Source: Acidilobus sp. 7A (GTDB lineage: Archaea; Thermoproteota; Thermoprotei_A; Sulfolobales; Acidilobaceae). From it: a stretch of 64,000 nt of DNA. The position numbers and the translations under genes were made by a program. The stretch covers positions 868,001 to 932,000 of the forward strand of contig NZ_CP010515.1 in the NCBI RefSeq assembly GCF_003431325.1. The letters run 5' to 3'. Each line of letters opens with the position of its first letter. Within the stretch, counting starts at the first letter, position 1. Shown here in pieces: positions 27,352 through 36,379 of this stretch. The notes below the pieces were generated by a model. That model saw only the letters and a program-made list of their open reading frames with translations. It was not told where the DNA came from and ran no database searches.

Positions 27352-30258
27352 TCAGACCTCCTGCTCGCCGCCAGGGGCCTGCCCCGGCCTGTAGTACCTC
27401 ATGCCAAGGTAGATCGCCACGACCGTGGCGGCGACGGCAGCCCCTATAACGTAGTAACTCAGGTTAACGCTGACGCGCCTAACGGCTTTAACCGGGGCGA
27501 GGCCGATGCTGACGTTAACCGTCTGCCCAGCGCTCACGCTGACGGTCCTGTTGACCTGCCTATAGCCGGCGGCCCTGGCGCTCACCACATACGCGCCGGG
27601 GGCCACCCCCACGGCGACCCTGCCTACACCTATAGCGACGGGCGTGCCGTTTGGGAATGCCACCTCTACTGAGGCGTCGCTCACGTTTGTGTAAACCTCT
27701 ATGGTGCCCCTCGTCGGCCTTGGAGGCGCGGTGGGCGTGACGTTGTAGCTGTAGAGGGCTGGCCTCGTGGCGTTGACCAGGGCCGAGAACGTCATGCCGT
27801 TAGCTGACGCCGTTATGTTATAGCTCCCTGGGGCCACGGGCATGTAGACCTCCTGGCCGGCCCCTATGACGCCGCTGAAGACAGTTACCCCGTACTTGGT
27901 CAGAGAGAGGCTGGCCTCGACGGCGCTGAAGAGCCTGAGCACGGGCATTGTAAGGGAGCAGCTCAAGTCGATTGTCGCGTTGGAGCTCAGGGCTATGGTC
28001 TCGGAGACGGGGGCGCAGACGTTGTAGGGGTAGAAGCCGACAACGTCAACTCTGTAGGGCACCCTGGAGAGGAGCCTAACGCTGCCGTTGACAGCCCATG
28101 TCAAGGGGGTGCCGTTGACGTAGGCCTCGACGTAGTTGACTGGCACGGGGGAGCTGACCGAGAGCCTGGCGTAGACGAAGGCGGGGCTTAGGGAAAGCCT
28201 CACGCTGGTGTCCGCCAGGGGCACCACCACATATGAGAGGGGCGCGTAGCCAGGCGCCTCGGCTGTAACGTTAACGGGCATAGCGCTGTCGTAGAAGTAG
28301 GCGGAGCCAACCCCTATTGGGGTGCCGTTCAGGTATATTGTGGCGTCGCTGGGGCTCGCGCTCACGTTGACCCTCCACTCGCCGCCCACCATGTCGCTGT
28401 AGCTCACGACCTCGGCCGTGAAGCTGGTCTCATTATAGATTAACAGCTCGCCGCCCCAGAGGGGCAGGAACTTGAGGCTCCCCTGGGGCGCCGTTATCAT
28501 GATGTACTCCTCCGAGGAGCTGAGGTTGACTATGTAAAGGTCGCCGTTGGCCCCTGCGAAGGCGGCGGAGAGGCCGTTGACGGAGGCCGTCTGGACGTCG
28601 ACTGGGATCGTCAGGTTGACCCCTGGGCCCTCCAGGCCGGAGGGGGTCACCTCAAGGCCCGTCATGGGGTCCAGGGCCACGGGCCACGGGAGGCTGAGGC
28701 TGGAGGCGCCGCCCGGGCCGTAGATTGTGAGCTTGCAGCCGCTTAGAGTCTCCTCCTCAACCATGACGTAGTAGCCGCCGTAGGCCACGTAGACCCCCAT
28801 GTATGTTGGCACATATGATATGTTAGCCCTGTAGTAGGCCACGGGCCTACCGGCGTAGTTGAAGACTATAATGGTGTTGTTAGTTGAGTAGAGGGCAACG
28901 CCCCCCGGGCCGACGCCGCCGAAGAGCCACTCGCCTGGTATCTCAACTGGCCTCGGCGGCAGGCCCTGGCCGCCGGCCTGGGTGAGCACTATCGCCTCAG
29001 CTGGCACGACCAGGAGCGCTGCCCCGGCGCCGGAGGAGGCGTAGGTGACCGGGTAGAAGGTCTCAATTGGCACCAGTGCCCTGGGCCTTACGAAGTAGGC
29101 CGTGAGCCTTGGAGCGCCGTACCTGGGCGGGTACTCCACGGCGCCGCCGAGCGCCTCAAGCTGAGTGCCGTTGACGTAAAGCGTCGAGGGCGTTGGTACC
29201 TCGTAGGAGCCCGGCGGTAGCCTGAGCGAGACCAGGAGGCCGCTGACGTTGACAAGGACCTGGGCCCTGGCGCTGAGGTCGAGGGCTGTCGGCAGGGCGG
29301 GCGCCAGGGCTGACGCCCCCGCGTAGTTCACCACGAAGGCTATGTTGCCAAGGGAGCCAACGACCTCGCCTGGAACGGGCTCCCAGGAGCCCCTGTAGAG
29401 GATGTAGCTGTAGCCCGTGAGGGGCATGTAGTAGCCCCCTGGCACAGGCACGGCAGAGCCTATGGGCTGGTAGCTGGCGCCCGTCAGCGAGGCCTTTATG
29501 AGCACCAGGCCGGCCCCGCTCAGCGCCATGACGTAGCTGCCAGAGGCCCAGTAGACCCTGAGGGGCACGAGGCTCACTGGGACAGCTGACAGCAGCTGGG
29601 CCGAGAGGGGACTGCCGCTCACCCTATATATTAACAGGTAGGGCCCGGCCCCGCCCATGTAGCCGAAGACGTATGCGGTGGAGCCGTTAAGGTAGCCCGA
29701 GGGCGCGGGCGAGGTGACGTTGAGGCCCAGTAGGCCCTGGGGCGACTGAATGTAGAAGGCCCCGCCCGGGGCCCTCTCGAGGAGGACGGGGGAGTCGACG
29801 TAGCTGAAGGACACAACGCTGAAGTTAGCTGGGAGCTCAAGGGTCGCCTCGAGCCCCCTCGGGCCCTCCACGTAAACGGAGCCGCTCACGTTGTAGGCTA
29901 TGAGATCACTATAGATGCCCACCACGTCGCTGGCCGGCAGGGCGACCACGCTGGAGACGCTGGCGTTGCTCATGTAGAGGAAGTACGCGCCGTCCTCCCC
30001 TACTACGGCCATGTAGCCTTCCCCACATGATGCATTGACAGCCACGTCGCCGGGCCAGGGGCTGTAGGACTGGCCGCTCGCCAGGTTGATAACGCCGCTC
30101 GCAGTTATGAGGTAGGGGTAACAGAGGGCCACGGGCGTAGAGTTTGACAGCAGGGGCAGCGACGCGCCGCCTGCGGCCCTCGCCCCGTGGCCGCCCGCGG
30201 GCATCAGGGCTACTAGCAGGAGCGCTAGGAGCAGCGTCAGGGCCAGGCGCCTGGCCAA
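27352..30258 (-). CDS. large secreted PEGA-domain surface protein with C-terminal anchor
   Basis: 968 residues. Signal peptide (LALTLLLALLLVALMPAGG), a beta-propeller-like N-terminal half, then PEGA-type repeats (NVSASPSDATIYLNGTPIGV near 650; NVSDASVEVAFPNGTPVAIG near 870) that are short beta domains of cell-surface proteins. Near the C-terminus there is one membrane helix (YYVIGAAVAATVVAIYLGM) and a short cytoplasmic tail. Very many sequons. It likely sits in the S-layer lattice or binds extracellular ligands. TTG start just after a small palindrome at 30263. Confidence 0.8.
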   Translation of the reverse strand: MARRLALTLLLALLLVALMPAGGHGARAAGGASLPLLSNSTPVALCYPYLITASGVINLASGQSYSPWPGDVAVNASCGEGYMAVVGEDGAYFLYMSNASVSSVVALPASDVVGIYSDLIAYNVSGSVYVEGPRGLEATLELPANFSVVSFSYVDSPVLLERAPGGAFYIQSPQGLLGLNVTSPAPSGYLNGSTAYVFGYMGGAGPYLLIYRVSGSPLSAQLLSAVPVSLVPLRVYWASGSYVMALSGAGLVLIKASLTGASYQPIGSAVPVPGGYYMPLTGYSYILYRGSWEPVPGEVVGSLGNIAFVVNYAGASALAPALPTALDLSARAQVLVNVSGLLVSLRLPPGSYEVPTPSTLYVNGTQLEALGGAVEYPPRYGAPRLTAYFVRPRALVPIETFYPVTYASSGAGAALLVVPAEAIVLTQAGGQGLPPRPVEIPGEWLFGGVGPGGVALYSTNNTIIVFNYAGRPVAYYRANISYVPTYMGVYVAYGGYYVMVEEETLSGCKLTIYGPGGASSLSLPWPVALDPMTGLEVTPSGLEGPGVNLTIPVDVQTASVNGLSAAFAGANGDLYIVNLSSSEEYIMITAPQGSLKFLPLWGGELLIYNETSFTAEVVSYSDMVGGEWRVNVSASPSDATIYLNGTPIGVGSAYFYDSAMPVNVTAEAPGYAPLSYVVVPLADTSVRLSLSPAFVYARLSVSSPVPVNYVEAYVNGTPLTWAVNGSVRLLSRVPYRVDVVGFYPYNVCAPVSETIALSSNATIDLSCSLTMPVLRLFSAVEASLSLTKYGVTVFSGVIGAGQEVYMPVAPGSYNITASANGMTFSALVNATRPALYSYNVTPTAPPRPTRGTIEVYTNVSDASVEVAFPNGTPVAIGVGRVAVGVAPGAYVVSARAAGYRQVNRTVSVSAGQTVNVSIGLAPVKAVRRVSVNLSYYVIGAAVAATVVAIYLGMRYYRPGQAPGGEQEV

Positions 30259-30262
30259 CGTA

Positions 30263-30275
30263 ACACCTTAGGTGT
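30263..30275. promoter_or_regulatory. 13-bp palindrome at the start of the surface-protein gene
   Basis: ACACCT-T-AGGTGT is perfectly symmetric and ends 5 bp before the TTG start codon of the minus-strand gene, where an operator would block transcription start or translation. Confidence 0.4.
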
Positions 30276-30409
30276 ACACATAAACTCTGGAGCTAATCAG
30301 CGTTAACCTCTTCCAGGCTGGTCGTCCCACGTGAAGCCTTGGCTGGTGGTAGCACCGGGCCCTCAGCCTTAAAGCCTTGGGGCCTAACAGAGAGGCAGGT
30401 GAAAAAACT

Positions 30410-30760
30410 GTGTCACTGCTCAGCGCCCTGGGCATAAACCTCTCCTCGCCTGCCTCTATAGCAGTAACAGTGATAGAGTTCCTGCTGGGCCTTGGCGTGG
30501 GCTACGTGCTGGCCAAGGGCCTCAAGTACGTCCTCGCGTTCTTCCTGCTGCTCATAGTGGGCGACCTTCTCAACGTGTGGAGCCTGAGGGGCCTTAACGT
30601 CAGCTCGCTGGCAAGTAGCGTAAGCTCAGGAAACGTGACGGCCATTGAGCAGGGCTTCAGGGCACTCTACCCGTTCCTTGCTGTAATAGAGCCCATATTC
30701 ACGAGCATCGTCATAGTGCTGGGCTTCATAGTGGGGGCCGCCATAGCCTTCTTCAGGTAA
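30410..30760 (+). CDS. small membrane protein, unknown
   Basis: About 116 residues from GTG 30410, which follows GGCAGGTGA and a TATA-like CCTTAAAGC at 30367-30375. Three hydrophobic helices (SIAVTVIEFLLGLGVGYVLA, YVLAFFLLLIVGDLL, IFTSIVIVLGFIVGAAIAFF) with an outside loop carrying sequons (NVSS, NVT). No family recognised. Lies upstream of aglB on the same strand, 90 bp before its first possible ATG. Confidence 0.65.
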   Translation: MSLLSALGINLSSPASIAVTVIEFLLGLGVGYVLAKGLKYVLAFFLLLIVGDLLNVWSLRGLNVSSLASSVSSGNVTAIEQGFRALYPFLAVIEPIFTSIVIVLGFIVGAAIAFFR

Positions 30761-30987
30761 GCGACGGCTGCCTGGAATAAAGTAATTTAATTATGATATA
30801 AACTATTTAACGCTCCTCGCCTTTTGACGGCGCGGGGTCATCCCTGAGGGTCAATGGCTTCAGGCAAGGGGCGCGCCGCTCGGGGCGCGAGCAGGAAGGC
30901 TACTCGGTCAAGGGGGTCTTCAGGGCCCTGGCTGCGGCTTGGCCTTACCTCTCAATAGCCGCCCTCCTGGCCCTGCTAGCCGTCACG

Positions 30988-33276
30988 GTGTACCTCAGGC
31001 TCATACCTTACTTCAGGTACGGCCCGACCCTTAACGAGGTGGACCCCTACGAGTACCTCTGGCTCGCCAACTACTTCTACAGCCACGACCTCGGCGGCCT
31101 CAGCGGCCTCTCCAGGGTCGCCTTCTGGTGGTACCCCTGGGGCAGGGACTTCCTTAGGAGTGAGTACCTCGGCCTCCCGTGGCTCGCCGCTGCCATAGCG
31201 AAGCTCACCGGGGGCAGGGTCTCAACAGAGCTGGCGCTCTCTATGTCGCCAGTTGCCTTCACGGCGCTGGGCGTGGTCGGGGCTTACCTGGCCGTTAAGG
31301 CGGCCACGGACTCGAGGGCCGGCGGCCTTGTGGCGGCCCTCGGCGTCGCGTTTATGCCGACCCTGGCCCTAGACCACGGCTTCGCCAGCGACCCGGCCAA
31401 GGTCTACATGGGCCTCATGATAATGCCTTACCCGCTCTACTTCCTTGCCCTCTCCACTAGGGCCAAGGAAAGGGCGAGGGCCCTAGCGCTGGCCGTCGCC
31501 TCAGGCGCCTCCGGGGGCCTCATAGCGTGGTTCTGGGGAGGCTACCAGTACTACGCCCTAATCATCTCCCTGGCGGCCCTCCTGGAGCCCTTCATAATAA
31601 GGCCAACGCCGTCGAGGCTCCTCATCTACCTAACCGCGTGGGCCTCCTTTGCCGCCGTCTCACTTACATCACCTGCCACGCCTCTGAGCCTCTTCTACAG
31701 GGGCGTTGGACTTGCCCCTGAGGCAACGCTCATAGTGTACGCCCTGGAGGCCTGGTACGACAGGCTCGGCCTTGCAAGGCTCAGGCTGAGCAGCTCCTAC
31801 AGCGTCAGGGTCCACGTCTTTATGCTGTTGCTGCTCGCGCCGCTGGCCATTGACGTGCTCCTGAGCGGCCTCATAAGCGCCAGCTCAAGGATGCTCATGG
31901 GCCTCGGCCTCTCCCCGCCGCCCACATCAGTAGTGCCCTTAACGGTCCAAGAGTACATGGGCGTCCCGGCCTCTCAGGTGCTGGCAGACCTGGGGCCCTT
32001 CTTCATAACGACGGTCATAGGCCTAGTGGCCCTGGTGGCCGCAGCTGCCTCAAGGTCGTGGAGGCCCTCGGGGCCAGAGGTGGTCTTCCTGACAGCGTTC
32101 GTCCTCTCAGTAATCTTCACCTACGGTGGGGCCAACCAGGCCTACTACATACCGTCGGCCGCTATCTTCACGGCAATCTCAGCCGGCATGGCAGTGGCCT
32201 TCCTGGCCTCGCAGAGGTCCAGGACCTACGTGAAGAAGGAGAGGAGGACTGTTGAGAGCCCCAACTGGCTCGCTGTTGGCGTTGCAGCGACGCTAGTTGT
32301 AGCGGTGGTGGCCTTCTCAGGCCTCTACGCGGTGCAGGACGCCGAGGCCCTCAGGCTCCAGGCGCCGGCCCTTGAGACCGGCTGGACGCCTGCCATGACA
32401 GTGCCCAGCGGCAGCGGCTCAAGGACCGTGGTGCCAATAAACAGCGCCTGGACCGACGCCCTTAGCTACATTAAGGAGAACACGAGCCCTGGCTCAGCTG
32501 TAGTGTCGTGGTGGGACTACGGCTACTGGATAGGGGTCCTAGCGAACAGGACCACGGTCGTCGACGGATCAACCATAAACGGCACCCAGATAGGCCTCGT
32601 GGCCAACGCCTTCACGGCCCCCGTGAACCAGAGCCCCGCCTACCTTGAGATGATGAGGCTGAGGCCCAACAGCACCTACATATTGGTCTATGATGTCTTC
32701 ATCGGAATCTACAGCAACAGGACGGGCTCCGTCATAATGTTCCCCTACCCCAGCTTCTACCCAGTCAACCCGCAGGCCGGGGTCTACGCCATAACCTACG
32801 GCCTCGGCGACATGGCTAAGTCATACCAGATGCTGAGGATAGCGCTTAGGGTCAACCCGTACGCTGGCAGCCCGTTCTTCTCAAACTACACGTCTGTGAC
32901 CACCTACGGCAACTACGAGTTCTACCAGTTCCCCGCCCTCGCGGGCGGGCCGCAGGCAAACGTGTCTGAGACCCTTGACACCACCATCTACGACCTAATG
33001 ATGTACGGGGTGAGCGCGCTAAAGCAGTGCGGCAACATAACTGGGGCCCCGTTCCTGGCCAACGCAACCTCCTTCACCCCAGCGGCGGTGCAGTACATTG
33101 ACCCCACCACTGGCGCCATAGTGCCCCAGCCCATAACCCCGCCCAGCCCCCTGCCCTACTACCAGCCTGTGAAGGTGTTCGCCTCTGTCTACTACGCCTG
33201 GAGCCCCGCGGGCTCAGGCGTCACCTACTTCTACAGTGTCGTTGTGTTCCTCTACAGGTGGACGGGGGTCGTGTAA
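30988..33276 (+). CDS. aglB: archaeal oligosaccharyltransferase (STT3/AglB)
   Basis: 762 residues from GTG 30988. N-terminal multi-helix membrane part with the outside-loop Asp (NEVDPYEYLW), then a soluble domain holding SWWDYGYWIGVL, the WWDYG acceptor-recognition motif (about residue 507). It transfers the lipid-linked glycan to N-x-S/T sequons on exported proteins, which abound in this window. The GTG start cuts the first membrane helix: codons upstream in the same frame (WPYLSIAALLALLAVTVYLR) complete it but lack a standard start. An ATG at 30854 in the adjacent frame, MASGKGRAARGASRKATR, fits as N-terminus if a -1 shift occurs at the five-G run 30912-30916. Confidence 0.92.
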   Translation: MYLRLIPYFRYGPTLNEVDPYEYLWLANYFYSHDLGGLSGLSRVAFWWYPWGRDFLRSEYLGLPWLAAAIAKLTGGRVSTELALSMSPVAFTALGVVGAYLAVKAATDSRAGGLVAALGVAFMPTLALDHGFASDPAKVYMGLMIMPYPLYFLALSTRAKERARALALAVASGASGGLIAWFWGGYQYYALIISLAALLEPFIIRPTPSRLLIYLTAWASFAAVSLTSPATPLSLFYRGVGLAPEATLIVYALEAWYDRLGLARLRLSSSYSVRVHVFMLLLLAPLAIDVLLSGLISASSRMLMGLGLSPPPTSVVPLTVQEYMGVPASQVLADLGPFFITTVIGLVALVAAAASRSWRPSGPEVVFLTAFVLSVIFTYGGANQAYYIPSAAIFTAISAGMAVAFLASQRSRTYVKKERRTVESPNWLAVGVAATLVVAVVAFSGLYAVQDAEALRLQAPALETGWTPAMTVPSGSGSRTVVPINSAWTDALSYIKENTSPGSAVVSWWDYGYWIGVLANRTTVVDGSTINGTQIGLVANAFTAPVNQSPAYLEMMRLRPNSTYILVYDVFIGIYSNRTGSVIMFPYPSFYPVNPQAGVYAITYGLGDMAKSYQMLRIALRVNPYAGSPFFSNYTSVTTYGNYEFYQFPALAGGPQANVSETLDTTIYDLMMYGVSALKQCGNITGAPFLANATSFTPAAVQYIDPTTGAIVPQPITPPSPLPYYQPVKVFASVYYAWSPAGSGVTYFYSVVVFLYRWTGVV

Positions 33277-33354
33277 TCTAATAGGCCAAAGCCCCAGGCA
33301 GTGGGCCCTTGGCTGCAGCTGAAGGGGGCCCTCGCTTTTCCTCCACCTTAAAGT

Positions 33355-34341
33355 CTAGGCGCCGCCCATAGCTCTAAGCCCTAGGTACTGGAGGGCGCAC
33401 GGGACGTACCTTATGGACCTCAGGTTGCCGTACTCCCTCCCCCACGCAGTTACGAACTTTGAGCTCGCCCTGTCGAGCAGCTCAACGTCCTCAGGGCTCA
33501 GCTTGACGTCAGCTGACCCCGCGAGCTCCCTGGCCCTGTCGGGCTTAGTGGTCCCTGGTATGGGCACGGCGCCCTTAGATATTAGCCACGCCAGGGAGAC
33601 CTGGGCTGTCGTTGCCCCTAGGCGGCCCGCGACCCCCTTGAGGGCATCCATGAGCTCCCTGTCGGAGGCGGCCGCCTTGAAGCGCGGGTCAACCCTCTGC
33701 ACGGCCCTTGAGGCAGTGACCCCAGCTAGGGCTCCCTTGGCGAGGGGCGAGTAGGCAATGATGCCAATTCCTTTGGCCCTGGCCACTTTAGCTACGTCGA
33801 GCTCAGGGGTCCTGTAGGCCAGGCTGTACTCGACCTGGTCGCTCACGGGCTCCAGGGAGCTGAAGCAGTAAAGCGCCTCCTCGAGCAGCCTCCCCGAGAA
33901 GTTCGAGAGCCCCACGTACTCCGCAAGGCCAGCCTTCACCGCCCTCTCAAGGCCTCTCAGGGGCTGGCAGAGGGGTATCCAGGCCGGCGGGGGCCAGTGG
34001 AGCTGCAGCAGGGCGGGGGCGAAGCCGAGGCGCCTCCTCACGCCCTCAGCGCCCTTGAGTATGAAGTAGGGGGTGGGCCTGAAGCCGCCCACTTTACTAG
34101 CAACAACAACGTGCTCCCTTATGCCGAGCCTCCTCACGGCCTCCCCGAGGGCCTCCTCGCTCCTCCCCATGCCGTAGACCTCGGCCGTGTCGAAGAAGTT
34201 TATGCCCTCCTCGTGGGCGGCCCTGACTATGGCCTCAGCGACCTCAGGGCTGCCCCTCCAGGTCCTTGAGCCCACCTCCCAGAAGCCAAGGCCCACGGCG
34301 CTCACCTGAGGGCCGTCCCTTCCAAGCCTCGTGTATATCAA
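33355..34341 (-). CDS. aldo/keto reductase
   Basis: 328 residues, TTG start. Family motifs: GLGFWEVG, INFFDTAEVYGMGRSEEALG (Asp and Tyr of the tetrad, about 50-56), VVASKVGG (Lys about 81), LLQLHWPP (His about 114), GLSNFSG, IAYSPLAKGALAG, and PIPGTTKPDRA for NADPH. Cytoplasmic carbonyl reductase or sugar oxidoreductase; substrate not predictable. Divergent from the acetyltransferase-racemase pair. Confidence 0.9.
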   Translation of the reverse strand: MIYTRLGRDGPQVSAVGLGFWEVGSRTWRGSPEVAEAIVRAAHEEGINFFDTAEVYGMGRSEEALGEAVRRLGIREHVVVASKVGGFRPTPYFILKGAEGVRRRLGFAPALLQLHWPPPAWIPLCQPLRGLERAVKAGLAEYVGLSNFSGRLLEEALYCFSSLEPVSDQVEYSLAYRTPELDVAKVARAKGIGIIAYSPLAKGALAGVTASRAVQRVDPRFKAAASDRELMDALKGVAGRLGATTAQVSLAWLISKGAVPIPGTTKPDRARELAGSADVKLSPEDVELLDRASSKFVTAWGREYGNLRSIRYVPCALQYLGLRAMGGA

Positions 34342-34412
34342 GTCCGCAGCCCAGGTGTGGGAATATGAGCCGGTTTTAAGCTCGCGCTAATGCCCCTGGG
34401 CAGGTGGCCTGA

Positions 34413-35276
34413 GTGGAGATAAGGCGCCTCCTCGAGCCCTCGGAGCTCTCCCAGGTGGTTGACGTTCAGCGCTCGGCCTGGGGCATGGACAGGTCGAGCT
34501 GCGAGGCAGTGCCGCTCCACATGCTCAGGGCCCTGGTGGAGAACGGCGGCATAGTGCTTGGGGCCATAGACAGTGGCAGGGTGGTGGGCTTCTCCTTCGG
34601 CTGGTTCGTCGAGGCCCCCGAGGGCACCTACTTCTACAGCCACATGACTGGGGTCGTAGAGGGGGCCAAGTACAGGGGCCTGGGGACCCAGCTCAAGCTT
34701 GCCCAGAGGCGCGAGGCGCTGGCCGCAGGTGTCAGGCTCATAAAGTGGACCTTCGACCCCCTGCAGAGCCTCAACGCCCACTTCAACCTCGGCAAGCTTG
34801 GGGCCATATTCAGGCAGTACAGGGTGAGGTACTACGGCGAGATAAGGGACTCCATAAACGCCGGCCTTGAGACCGACAGGGCCATAGCGGAGTGGCACCT
34901 GGACAGCAGGAACGTAAACTTGAAGGTGTCGGGGGAGGCCAGGGTGCCCAAGGCCGAGGAGCTGGTCAGCATGGGTGCCCACGTGGCCGTGAGGCCGAGG
35001 AGCCAGGCCGGCCTTGAGGTCCCCGAGGGGCCGGACCTCTCTAGGTCGCCTGACGTTGTCCTCGTTGGCCTGCCCAGGTCAATATCTAAGGTGAGGGACG
35101 CCGACCCGGGCCTCGCCTCAAGGTGGAGGGGGGCCACGAGGGAGGCCTACACCTATTACCTCTCCCAGGGATACATAGCCTCGGACTTCACCTGGGGCGC
35201 CGAGGGGCACGGCTACGTGGTCATGGTAAGGGAGCCGCTGGGCGAGGTCCTTGACGGGGTGAGACCGTGGAGCTGA
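34413..35276 (+). CDS. GNAT-type N-acyltransferase (COG3375-like)
   Basis: 287 residues, GTG start. GNAT fold: GIVLGAIDSGRVVGFSFGW (beta strands), SHMTGVVEGAKYRGLGTQLK with the acyl-CoA loop (R-x-x-G, about 95), KWTFDPLQSLNAHFNLGKLG and the C-terminal extension typical of the COG3375 group. It overlaps the start of the next gene by 10 bp, so the pair is co-translated. Similar acyltransferases adjoin N-acylamino-acid racemase genes in some bacteria; see the next entry. Substrate unproven. Confidence 0.8.
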   Translation: MEIRRLLEPSELSQVVDVQRSAWGMDRSSCEAVPLHMLRALVENGGIVLGAIDSGRVVGFSFGWFVEAPEGTYFYSHMTGVVEGAKYRGLGTQLKLAQRREALAAGVRLIKWTFDPLQSLNAHFNLGKLGAIFRQYRVRYYGEIRDSINAGLETDRAIAEWHLDSRNVNLKVSGEARVPKAEELVSMGAHVAVRPRSQAGLEVPEGPDLSRSPDVVLVGLPRSISKVRDADPGLASRWRGATREAYTYYLSQGYIASDFTWGAEGHGYVVMVREPLGEVLDGVRPWS

Positions 35277-36379
35277 GGAGGGTTGAGCTCCTGGAGGTCT
35301 GGGTCAGGCTTAAGTCACCCTTTGAGACCAGCTTCGGCAAGACGCTGGAGAGGCCTGCGATACTTGTGAGGGCGGAGGAGAGGGGTGGGGAGGTCGGCTG
35401 GGGCGAGGTGGTCGCGGACTCAGGCCCTTGGTACAGCTATGAGACGAATGAGACAGCTTGGCACGTTATAAGGGACTTCATACTGCCCCAGCTGAAGGGC
35501 GACGTGGGCCCGAGGGGCTTCCCTGCCCTGGTCTCAAGGATAAGGGGCCACAACATGGCTAAGGCCGGCGTTGAGATGGCCCTCTGGGACCTCGCCGCAA
35601 AGCTCGAGGGGAGGCCCCTGTGGCAGTACATAGGGGGAGTGAGGGACAGGATAGCCAGCGGTGTAAGCGTCGGCATCCAGCCCTCCCTCGAGGACCTCGT
35701 GAGGGTGGTTGACAGCTACGTCCAGGAGGGCTACCAGAGGGTGAAGATAAAGATAAGGCCGGGCTACGACGTGGAGCCCGTCAGGAGGCTCAGGGAGGTC
35801 CTCGGCCCCTCCCTTAAGCTTCAGGTTGACGCCAACGCCGCCTACACGCTGAGCGACGTGGAGGTCTTCAGGAGGCTCGATGACTTCGGCCTGCTCATGA
35901 TAGAGCAGCCGCTGGGCTGGAGGGACCTCGTGGACCACGCCGAGCTCGCAAGGCACATAAGGACCCCAATATGCCTTGACGAGAGCGTAGCTGACGCTGA
36001 CGACGCGAGGAAGGCCTACCAGCTGGGCTCAGCCATGATAATAAACGTCAAGCCTGCGAGGGTGGGAGGCCTCGGCGAGACGCTCAGGATCCATGACCTC
36101 TGGTACCGCCAGCTGGGGAGGCCCATCTGGATAGGCGGCATGCTTGAGACGGGGGTCGGCAGGGGCCACCTGGTGGCCGCCGCTACCCTGGAGGGTGTCA
36201 GGTACCCTAACGACATAAGCGCCAGCTCAAGGTACTACGAGGAGGACATAGTTGAGCCCCCCTGGGAGCTCAACAGGGACGGCACCATATCCGCGCCCAG
36301 GGCCAGCGGGATAGGGGCTGAGGTGCTCGAGGACAAGGTCCGCTCAGCTGCTAAAAGAGCCTATGAGTTCAGGCCTTAG
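35267..36379 (+). CDS. enolase-superfamily N-acylamino acid racemase / o-succinylbenzoate synthase-like
   Basis: 370 residues. Muconate-lactonizing subgroup features: RVKIKIRPG with the catalytic K-x-K (about 160-162), metal ligands in QVDANAAY (Asp), MIEQPLGW (Glu) and CLDESVAD (Asp), and INVKPARVGG (second catalytic Lys). Members either make o-succinylbenzoate for menaquinone or racemise N-succinylamino acids. No other men genes are near, and the gene is coupled to a GNAT acyltransferase, so I favour amino-acid racemisation. Start GTG at 35267. Confidence 0.85.
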   Translation: MELRRVELLEVWVRLKSPFETSFGKTLERPAILVRAEERGGEVGWGEVVADSGPWYSYETNETAWHVIRDFILPQLKGDVGPRGFPALVSRIRGHNMAKAGVEMALWDLAAKLEGRPLWQYIGGVRDRIASGVSVGIQPSLEDLVRVVDSYVQEGYQRVKIKIRPGYDVEPVRRLREVLGPSLKLQVDANAAYTLSDVEVFRRLDDFGLLMIEQPLGWRDLVDHAELARHIRTPICLDESVADADDARKAYQLGSAMIINVKPARVGGLGETLRIHDLWYRQLGRPIWIGGMLETGVGRGHLVAAATLEGVRYPNDISASSRYYEEDIVEPPWELNRDGTISAPRASGIGAEVLEDKVRSAAKRAYEFRP

